A stretch of 64,000 nucleotides of DNA from Seiridium cupressi. Taxonomy: Eukaryota; Ascomycota; Sordariomycetes; Amphisphaeriales; Sporocadaceae. Below are positions 56,901 through 64,000 of the stretch, piece by piece (position 1 is the stretch's first letter; every line of letters starts with the position of its first letter). The stretch lies in assembly GCA_036674765.1 (NCBI GenBank), contig JARVKI010000928.1, positions 274,106 through 338,105 of the forward strand. The letters run 5' to 3'. The notes beneath the pieces were generated by a model. That model was not told the DNA's origin. It made no database searches and worked only from the letters and a program-made list of their open reading frames with translations. Position numbers and translations under genes: made by a program.

Positions 56901-59111
56901 GACTTGCAGGAACATGCTCCCAAATTCGGTGTCAAACGGGATCCACCTTTGCTGGATTGTGTCAACCGCTTGCTTAGAAGTATTCCACAAGATTCGCGAG
57001 CTGCCATCACTGTCTTCAATTATCTCGCAACCCGGGTAAATGAATTGGATAGGACCATCATCAGTCGACTACAAGATACACCAATCGTGCCTGTAGTGCG
57101 ACGAAGGTTGCCTTCCCAAGTATCGGAGAAGTCTGACAACAGCATCGTGTCGCATATCAGCCCTAGGAACTGCTACCTCGGCAGCTCCTCGACGTACGGA
57201 GACATCTTCGACTTTGTTGACTTCGGCCAACAAGCAAATTCATTCTTGTTCAGCCTTGGAGCGAAGAACGAGCCGACAAAGCTGGAAATTGCCCAGATGG
57301 CTGCGGGTGAGCCAGCTCGTTTGCTGAGCGTATTTCAAAGTCCAGAGAAATACCTCAATCTGCTTAGGTCTCTGGCCGAAGATGTCAGTACTCTGAAAAG
57401 AGACAAAGAACTTTGGAAAAGGATGAAAACATCACGGTTCTTGCTCGCATTCAAGGAGGCAACTGTCACCAAGGGTGATAGCGCAGAATTAGATGAAGAT
57501 GACAGTCCTATCAGACAATACCAGCTGGCTTCGCCCGACCAAATCGTCATTCTTGACGACTACATCAGCTACCGCTTATTCAGGGAGGGTCTGCTCTGTG
57601 CACCGGAAGAAGACGGTTTGGAGGCCTTCTATGTCGCTCTGGGTTCTCAACCCCTGGGTAGTCTTGTGAGCGACGATTTGAGGGTCGGTGGACATAGCGA
57701 AAGCCAGGACGGTTCAATCTGGCTTCGCAAGCATGTCATTGAACGGTCCAAGATTTTCATCCATGAGTATTCCAAGCATGCTCGCGACCCCATTAAACAT
57801 GACGCAAGATGGCTAGAGAAGAACCTCGTAGTCGAGGTGGTTCGATCTTTAGCCCTTCGGCGAACATTACGTGGACACGGCCAATCTAATACGGAGAAGA
57901 AGTCTGCAGCAGCCGCCCTGACAAACAAGGGCCTTGTCCTTTACGTTGCCTCGGATCGCCCGCGCCCAGACATGTACCAAGTCGGATACGCCATCTGCCA
58001 GTATATCCTCCACCGGCCCTCTCAACAGGCATATACTTTCTTTGAGCCTTTCCTAAAGCTTGATCTGCTGGATCTGCGGTCTCGTGGGTACAATGTGGAT
58101 CGTATCCTCCGTGTCAAGGCGGCAGAGGCTAGGGTAGCGGAAGAGGAGAAGCGCAGAGCTCTGGAGGCTGAACAGGCAAGGATGCGAGATCAAGAGCGAG
58201 AACGGCCTCAAGCGCAACAACCTAGGCAGCAAGATGAGCCTGGTCCTTCGACACCTCGCGAGAGGCCGAGGATGCCGGTAATGCCAGGCTCATTCGACAG
58301 CCCCGAATCGCCCACTGCGGCAACGCCCACTCCCGCAGCTGATTTGCCGCAGTGGGGAAGGAACATCTTCTCTAATATCCAAAAGAGACTCGGACTAGAA
58401 GAGAGCGGCGGCGCTGCCAATGAACCACCAAATGAGCGCAAAGCAAAGGAGGCCCAGGGCACTATCCAGCAAGGTGGGCTGTCAAGTGTCAGAGACAATT
58501 TGCTGAAAGCGGTCAACTCCACAAGAGCCCACAGTGCATCTACTCTATTCAGTCCGCCAGTGACGCAAGACGTAAAGGAGCAGGCTACATACTGTGATGA
58601 CGTACCCAGGCAAGATTTACAGCTTGCCGCCGAAGCATCCAACGGCATGCCTGTCTTTGTCATGAGGAACCTCAACATGAACGTCCAACAATTCCTTTCT
58701 CAGAACCACGAGAACATCAACGCGTTTGCTGTCCTCGTTCGACACGTCGGAGACGTCTACTCGGTGAAGTCTAGAGCCCTCCACATGTTCTATGACGACT
58801 CCGGCACGACGATTGCCTTCAACAGCGAAGGCAGTATCTTCTGCAACCTGCGGTACTTCAACCAACTGCATGCAGCGGACATTGGTGATGGACAGAGGAA
58901 AGCCGAGGCTGCTGTCTGGTGGTGGGTTGTCATTGCTCATGAGCTGGCGCACAACATTGAGAAGCTGCACAATGCTCAGCACAGCTTCTACACCGAGAGC
59001 TTCGTCCAGCAGTACTTCCCAAAGATGATGCTGAAGGCAGGTGAGCTGTCGGCTGTGGCGCGGCCTCTGCTGCCTGCGGGTAATGAGCCACCTCCGTATA
59101 GTAAACATTAG
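53919..59111 (+). CDS. Giant GHKL (Hsp90-like) ATPase protein with C-terminal HExxH motif (DUF3684 type)
   Basis: Intronless, 1730 residues. The N-terminal GHKL ATPase is sacsin/Hsp90-like: N-box LRELIQNAADAQAT (E44, N48, D51) and G-box KIGAFGVGFYSVF (about 124-136). A large region of the fungal DUF3684 family follows, to about 1390. A Glu/Arg/Ala-rich coiled coil lies at about 1398-1430, then a Pro/Ser-rich linker, and a C-terminal domain from about 1540. The latter contains WWVVIAHELAHNIEKLHNAQH, with HExxH at 1674-1678 and further His at 1684 and 1688, in a zincin-like setting. The protein could couple ATP-driven remodelling with peptidase activity; neither has been shown by the sequence alone. 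No signal peptide or membrane segment is seen, so it is probably cytosolic. It is one of the longest single-exon frames expected in a fungal genome of this style. Confidence 0.93.
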   Translation: MDYGKLRAAALNHGEDEEAVTVDTRALIDKVLARYSGEWTTLRELIQNAADAQATTVKIKWETLPSTQVPLPSTPDRSELLKHVLQHHTLRRLVVSNNGQPFAKTDWGRLKRIAEGNPDETKIGAFGVGFYSVFADCEEPFISSGSEAMAFYWKGNALFTRKLLLDEEQRSNDTAFVLDYRNSTTTLPNLLSVGQFLATSLTFVALQHIEFWIDDYQIMSLQKKTSPSVDVSLHRDIETTTKDRLMKIQKVDRASVQIDASYMSAMGWKPQTSSKSNESYGMGNAEVPSLRSFFSRLTANTTSSKAKKVAKEEKAVQDAISEDITALSNSSIFLKVTTASIKTSVTASFSAELERATKKPPPKTTKLAILTSSYDELQASETSTQSRPLSKAIDVFASVLPSKRPGGRIFIGFPTTQTTGAGMHISAPSVIPTVEREAIDLNARWVRSWNIEMLRAAGIMTRLAFANEMDELQKKLQRAADSPGAKIGQELVAKHMPEALHILNSFAFGESTPSAQVSQIIEEAFWTSYKKAHIEIYSTRGVRLTTQVRIGSAELTKFVPGIPVIPAELKDIEFVRKLTYYDLLSEITVDDVRQELSEYPMNQSQLTAFLQWASKKAAQGELSAADRDRLLDAAIATLDDNGAAQGGIITLGSIKNFTIPGKISAGLPLPPTTIPFEFTRHININDLRALGWEALEIVPWLRFLLETRSSRPESEDLTKDPEMAVQVLAVISKGWDSLNQSSKDTVVSLLKANTVLPTKLGMRKPTDSFFSTVRLFDDLPTISQQCSGLKDKFLSALGVRKTVALDIIFQRLLNPSSEGQAKWSHVELIRYLASVRADIPNDDLKKLKDSRICPAEAGPPGQEFSKPSTQLYKVSELLEPNAALRPLEVKILQWPGMYRANSTEGKFLTALGLRAFPSAPELVDLMSSASEGLRDHAMRYFVSNHVSNRYGLFDIGSCGKSFLPLDGKSDRLVSPGSCYTNEAASVLGFNILRKDLQEHAPKFGVKRDPPLLDCVNRLLRSIPQDSRAAITVFNYLATRVNELDRTIISRLQDTPIVPVVRRRLPSQVSEKSDNSIVSHISPRNCYLGSSSTYGDIFDFVDFGQQANSFLFSLGAKNEPTKLEIAQMAAGEPARLLSVFQSPEKYLNLLRSLAEDVSTLKRDKELWKRMKTSRFLLAFKEATVTKGDSAELDEDDSPIRQYQLASPDQIVILDDYISYRLFREGLLCAPEEDGLEAFYVALGSQPLGSLVSDDLRVGGHSESQDGSIWLRKHVIERSKIFIHEYSKHARDPIKHDARWLEKNLVVEVVRSLALRRTLRGHGQSNTEKKSAAAALTNKGLVLYVASDRPRPDMYQVGYAICQYILHRPSQQAYTFFEPFLKLDLLDLRSRGYNVDRILRVKAAEARVAEEEKRRALEAEQARMRDQERERPQAQQPRQQDEPGPSTPRERPRMPVMPGSFDSPESPTAATPTPAADLPQWGRNIFSNIQKRLGLEESGGAANEPPNERKAKEAQGTIQQGGLSSVRDNLLKAVNSTRAHSASTLFSPPVTQDVKEQATYCDDVPRQDLQLAAEASNGMPVFVMRNLNMNVQQFLSQNHENINAFAVLVRHVGDVYSVKSRALHMFYDDSGTTIAFNSEGSIFCNLRYFNQLHAADIGDGQRKAEAAVWWWVVIAHELAHNIEKLHNAQHSFYTESFVQQYFPKMMLKAGELSAVARPLLPAGNEPPPYSKH

Positions 59112-59436
59112 AAGCGCGGTGGTTGGGAACGTATACTACAACACAGAACCAAGGCACAAGCATGGAGTTGGGGTGGATTGCGATTTAGTTGGGACAGGGA
59201 CTCATTGTTAGAGATTTGATAGAGTAGAGGCACACGTTGTCATATATAACATGCACGCGTTCTTGCATTCCTTTCGGCACTCCGTGATGAAATGCCTGGG
59301 GTGTAGACAATGCTGATAAATGTTGATAAATGATGGTAAATGATGGCGTACTCGCGCAAGGTATCTCCAGCTCTATATAAAACATGATATATTTACATCA
59401 TCCATTCATATACTGCAGGCTCTCCTGACCACTCCA
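59112..59436. other. Intergenic, convergent genes
   Basis: Short 3' space. Contains three to four diverged copies of a TGNTGATAAA-like decamer at 59311-59346. Confidence 0.6.
59311..59346. repeat. Short tandem decamer repeat
   Basis: Consecutive units tgctgataaa, tgttgataaa, tgatggtaaa and a partial tgatgg. The copies differ by one to three bases. Confidence 0.7.
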
Positions 59437-60995
59437 TCAATTCGAGCTGCCCACCGCAGCTGTCTTGTTCCCTTCCGTTGCTACTCTGTCGCTCGACCCC
59501 TTTGCCAACATGCGTGTCATCAACGGGCTCTCCTTCAATCGCGACCAATCGTGCAACATGAGGGAATTCATCTCGCTGAGTCGTACCTCTTCGCCCGCGC
59601 GAGCCCGCATCTCAGTCTCGTAAACATTGATGAGCTCGTGCTGGCTTCGGCCGCTCGAGCTCGAGAGGAGCTTGACGATCTTGCCGGCATCGTCAAGTGC
59701 GTGATTTAACCCCTGCCCTCGGTCTTACATAGCATTCATGTCAGTTCGTTGGTTCTTCCACCAGATCGGGAGAAAGGAAAGGGGGAGAAATAAACTCACG
59801 ATAAGTCATAGCGTGCGCCGCGTCTCCTGCAAGCGTAACCAAACCACCATGATTATCCCAGGCGTGTTCCGGCAAGCTCGGGTCCCAGTTCATGTTGCGC
59901 GTCCAGTAGACGGTCTCGTGGTCGTCGGGCAGCCAGGCGTGTGCGCTCTTCAGGGGGTCGGCGTACGTCCGGCTGCGCTCCTTGGCCTGCTGCAGCCTCT
60001 CCCGGACGCCCATGACGGCGGCCTCGGCCTCCTGGGTCTCGACCGGCGCGCGCCACGAGATATAGAAGCAGAAGCGCCAGCCCCCGGGCTCGTCCTGGTC
60101 CGGGGCGTCGAGGAGCGCCAGCATGGACATCATGTTGTCCGGGTGGGCGATGACGGTCACGAGCGGGTGGTACGAGCGCAGGAAGAGCGCCTGCTCGCGC
60201 GTGAAGGAGGCGTTGATGAAGGTCGCGTTCAGCGGCAGCTGCTTGAGCTTGGCCTGGTCCGGGCCCAGGAGCTGTCGCCGGACCTTGGAGTTGCTGCCGT
60301 CGGCGCCGATGACCAGCCGGCCCTGCTCCGAGGTGCCGTCCTCGTAGTGCACCGTGACGGACGCGCCGTCTTCGGCGTACGACAGGGAGGACAGCTTCTT
60401 GCCGTAGGCGATGTCGATGTCCTCGGCCATGAGAGCGCGGAGGCGCGAGCGCAGGAACCGGTAGAACTTGGGGAAGGGGAGCTCATTGACGACCTCGCCC
60501 GTGGCGCCGTTCAGCATCTTGGCGATGTCCAGCTCTGGCGTCGGCGTGTTCGGGTCGACCTGGACCTCCGTGATGCGCGACCATTTCTCAGGGCCGATCA
60601 GCTCGGCGAGAATGGGAGATGACCACTGGGTTCTGCTGCTTCAGTGACTCTGGCAGTCTGACGGAGGGATCTAACTGCTGGCTTACATGGCATGCTATAG
60701 CCCAGTCGCGCTCCTTGCCATCGCTCCGCAGCTTGACGGAAGCGTCCTTTTCAATGACTTTGTAGGCGATGCCAGCCTGGACACGCTGTCAACTTTTGGG
60801 TTGCATTGAGTGATGGACATGATCTTACACGCTTGAGCCCGTTGGCTATGGCTAACCCACAGCTACCTGTATGTTTGTTAGAAACGTAATCAGTCTCACA
60901 ATTAAGTTTAAGAAAATTCAAGGCAATATTTGTAACTCACCGGCTCCTATGATAAGGACCGGCAGCTCGGATGTGGTTGTGCCGCTCGTGGTCAT
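59437..60995 (-). CDS. FAD-dependent monooxygenase (UbiH/PHBH-like)
   Basis: Minus-strand exons 60941-60995, 60829-60866, 60687-60776, 59800-60625 and 59437-59723 give 431 residues. FAD-binding motifs in order: VLIIGAGSCGLAIANGLKRAG (GxGxxG at 17-22, with the helix and following YKVIEKDAS), DG motif VIGADGSNSKVRRQL, and GD motif LAGDAAHAM followed by HRGQGLNHALDDAG. This is the fungal group-A flavin monooxygenase family that hydroxylates aromatic or other small molecules using NAD(P)H; the substrate is unknown. No signal peptide or membrane anchor is seen. The central exon is clearly richer in G and C than its neighbours. All four introns are GT-AG (52-76 nt), and each joint falls in a conserved motif, so the model is secure. 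Confidence 0.93.
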
Positions 60996-63900
60996 GTTGT
61001 TGTGGTTCGTGGGCCGAGTTACAAAACACCAAGAGATCCGCCCGATCGATCACGCAGGGACCTGGTTAGCAGAAAGCAAGCCACCGACAAGACCGGGAGT
61101 GAAGACAAATGGCTCGTGGAAAATGTCCCCGGATGTCTCGCCTGTTCGTGAAGATACCGACAGGATGGACGGGCAGAAGCGGGGCTTGAGGGTGGTCGTC
61201 TCGGTGGCCGCGTCCTTAATTGCGCCCGCGACGACATGGGATGGAGGGAGCAGTGGAGTGTGCAAGTGCGCGGAATACTGGGAGAAGACATTCCCAGACC
61301 CTGCAGCCGCGGCCACGCTAGCGCTGGCGATGTGTCTATTTTATCATGACGGTGCAATCGTTCTACCAACCATGGCTAGTCGGGTACTTTTGCCATCTGG
61401 GCGTAAGGGCCGCCATGTTCGCCTTCGCTATATTGCCCCATGGGCTACAGGGAACAGGATCAAAACGCAGAGGTTCGGAGTGTGGTCCCTAAAGGTGCAA
61501 CTCATGCCACTGCCTACAGCACAACGGCTGCGGGCAGTCAGATCATAATCGAACCGACTTGGCTCACGGGCGGCGCAATTATGTAGCCAACGGGCAAGCG
61601 GCCCAATGCCAGGGACGTGGACCGTTCTTGTCGCCAGTACGAGGCCCAGAGACCCAGAGGCGCGCTCAGGTGGGCACCGAAATGCAGGAACCCTGCCGTT
61701 AGCAGCGGCAATTTGGGACGGGCCTGAGATGGGCCGAGGGGAAAGCGTGCAGACGATTGATGCCAGATGCGTGTCGGCGCAAAAGGGCATGCGGATCGGG
61801 GCGTGTTTCGTTTGAGAAGCCCTCTTCTCCCAGGGCCCGTGCCTAGCTTATCCAGCACGGCAATCCTTCGAGGCCATCCTAACGTCCGAGTCCCATACCG
61901 TGCCGTACCGACCGAGTGGGCAAAAGCCCCCCGAGGGAGTCTTCCACTGCCTCCGACTGGCTCCCGTGTTCCCAGTAGAACGGCACCCTAAAAGCCAAGT
62001 GACGGGTAGGCGCTTCCTTTGACGGCGGCACTTCCCGCGGCCAAATGTTGCCCGCCAGCGGAGCACCGAAGTCCATGCCGCGTGTCCCCCATCGTCACGG
62101 AGCCAGCAATCGCCCAGAGCGCCGCCGGCATTTGCTCTTGACGAGACGACAAATGAAAACGTGTTCGTTTCCACTGCGGAATCGTTGCGCTTGCGAACTC
62201 TGCAGAGTAGTCATACATCTCGCTGGGCGTTGAGAGGAAAGTTGACCAAAAAGAGGAATGCTGCATTAATGAGACGTCACCGGCAGCATGGGCAAAGGAT
62301 TTTCACCGTCGTCATGCCAGGCGCGCTTGGGACAATCCTTTCAAAGCCAGGTCGAACTGCCAGGAGGATCGTGCGCCTGAACACATCGTGAGAATCCGTG
62401 TACAGTCGTATTCCGCAGTGGTCGATACACTAAGGGCCGGCATGGATCATGATCCTGTTGTGTTGACCAGTCAGGCGTGGAGAGGCCAGTTGGCAGTTCT
62501 CCAAGAATATGTCCATGTGTACATTTTTAATGTCCCTTGAAATTTGATGTGATGGCATTTCTCATCCTGACACGCCGTGACTCTTGTTTTTGAAGGACCT
62601 TGCAGATGATCGACGTCGGAAATCTCACACCGACATTGGCATGCAAATCTATTGGTCGCTCCCTCACACGGCACTGCGACGACTGCCACACCGCATGCAC
62701 AATGTCCATACGCATGTCTAGAAAGAGATAACAGAAGAGCAAGTGGCATCTTGGCGAGCCAGCTGGTCCGACCGTGTGAGTATTGCCATGCCAGTGACGG
62801 TACAGCTTGGAGACGAGAGGGAGCAGTTGCTGACTTTCTCGGCCAGCACCAAGTCCAACCGCCGTACGCAATGAGGCTGTATTGCACCCCCGAGACACTT
62901 GGCTATGGCCATAGTCCTGCCTAGTGCCACCCCATCTTGCTGGAATCTGAGCCGCGATTGCCATCAGTATGGAATCCTTCGAAACTGGACCAGTTGGGGG
63001 TCGAGGTCAGCAGCAACGGTAGTTGACAAACTGATGCGACACTTCACACGTGGCACTCTGCCTCAGCTCATCCAGTAATCTGGTCTCATTTGCAGCATAC
63101 AATGAGGGCGATCCTGCTTTTATCCGCAGTGTTACCTTAGCCCTATTGTGCAAGGTACATGAAACATATGGTCCCCGACCGAGGCCCGAATCTTACGATG
63201 CGAACAGTGTCTTGCCTTGATTTGTGAGACTATTCTCCCAAAGTCTGCAAGGCACCAGCCAGACCTCGTATATCAGTACAATGGCGCAGTAAAGGCGGTG
63301 GCTTGAATATTTGATCTTTGTCACGGTATGACCTACCAGCGTCTACCTATTCGCCTTGGGAGTGTGAAGGCCTCTTCAATTTGGTTCATAGAACCTGCCT
63401 TACCGTGCCTCGTTGGGCGAACTGCAGCAAGATCCGCAAAGGATCTAAACCCCCACGAAATTTGATTATTGCCACGTGCTTGGAGCAATCTGAGATGAGA
63501 CGTGCCGTGCCATTCAACTCCCGCAAAGGCCGGTCTCGAGGTAGGATCCTGATCCTGTGACAATTCATTCGTCGGTAGGGTGGTAATGCATATGGCCCCT
63601 TTTCCCAATTTTCTTTTTCTTTCCATTATTTCCATGAATGATCTGAAGCCTTCACATTCGGTCGAGTTCAGGCCAACCTGGTACCAATCCCGGTGCCGTC
63701 TGACCGAGAAGAACCCCCGGAATATGAAACATTTCGATACGACACCATAATCAAGCGGAATACTGTGACCCTGCCACACTCACAGATTCGGTCTCCTAAA
63801 AGGCTTAGCATTGTTTGCCTTGACTGATTAGAGTATGCGGCGTCGATGCCTATACAACGCGAATGAGCCATCATGATCTGACGCAAAAGCCAGGTCAGTA

Positions 63901-64000
63901 ACACCGACATGCCGCCGGGGGGGGGGGGGGGCTTAACCCCGTCCTAAGCATAGAAACATAGGTGAAATAAATTTACAGGTGGACGAATCCAGTAACGATT
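60996..64000. other. Gene-poor right end
   Basis: Three kilobases in which I can support no gene. Open frames of 60-150 codons occur on both strands, some antisense to the monooxygenase start, none with recognisable motifs or splice-consistent extension. The first few hundred bases should hold the monooxygenase promoter. A G15 run at 63917-63931 marks low-quality sequence near the end. Confidence 0.55.
63917..63931. repeat. Homopolymer G run (15)
   Basis: Fifteen consecutive G. Together with the C21 and C19 runs at the left end, it suggests length-uncertain or artefactual bases in the assembly. Confidence 0.9.

Noticed and set aside
59738..60622. 294-codon open frame on the plus strand
   Set aside because: Exactly antisense to the GC-rich central exon of the monooxygenase; its Val/Arg/Leu-rich repetitive content is a shadow of high GC3.
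60871..61548. 225-codon plus-strand open frame
   Set aside because: Overlaps the monooxygenase start antisense, has no recognisable motif and lacks a conserved start region.

Overview
The window is nuclear DNA of a filamentous ascomycete (Pezizomycotina, probably a Sordariomycete; the class is an inference from overall protein style). The evidence is 22 supported protein-coding genes on both strands, short spliceosomal introns (mostly 48-105 nt) with GT..AG ends and CTAAC-like branch points, long divergent intergenic spaces, and fungal proteins such as calcineurin A, a Cdc12/AspC septin, Tim22, Prp45, Dhr1, Med6 and the p24 cargo-receptor family. I saw no tRNA, rRNA, CRISPR array or recognisable transposon. 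The left end has a 10-N gap (1308-1317) inside suspicious homopolymer runs, and the right end has a G15 run, so both ends are of low sequence quality.

Layout. 1.8-3.7 kb: a BCS1-type AAA ATPase (+). 5.6-7.7 kb: a PhoD-like metallophosphatase (-). 8.3-9.1 kb: a p24 cargo receptor (+). 9.8-11.7 kb: Prp45/SKIP (+). 13.6-14.9 kb: a membrane-anchored GH16 glucanase-like protein (+). 15.8-16.5 kb: Tim22 (-). 17.8-21.6 kb: a USP7/Ubp15 deubiquitinase (-). 23.7-25.3 kb: a mitochondrial dehydrogenase kinase (+). 26.0-27.4 kb: a septin (-). 28.0-31.2 kb: two unidentified membrane proteins (-). 32.5-34.3 kb: a ten-exon trimethyllysine dioxygenase of carnitine synthesis (+). 35.1-36.2 kb: a sorbose-reductase-like SDR (+). 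37.6-39.5 kb: calcineurin A (+). 40.9-45.2 kb: a divergent pair, a cyclase-family hydrolase (-) and an IPNS-like 2OG-Fe(II) oxygenase (+). 45.5-53.1 kb: PAC3 (-), DHR1 (+), MED6 (-) and an MMTAG2-like protein (+). 53.9-59.1 kb: a 1730-residue intronless GHKL-ATPase protein with a C-terminal HExxH motif (+). 59.4-61.0 kb: an FAD-dependent monooxygenase (-). 61-64 kb has no gene I can support.

Most genes are housekeeping and unrelated to each other (mitochondrial import and metabolism, splicing, transcription, ribosome and proteasome assembly, signalling). The 32-45 kb part is enriched in small-molecule enzymes (TML dioxygenase, SDR, cyclase, 2OG oxygenase) interrupted by calcineurin A. It is the most accessory-looking stretch, but no core biosynthetic enzyme (PKS, NRPS, terpene cyclase) is present. 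The two features most worth following are the giant GHKL/HExxH protein and the cyclase/oxygenase pair, each of which needs one GC-AG intron to read correctly. All exon models were worked out by hand from reading frame, splice signals and family conservation, without alignment software.
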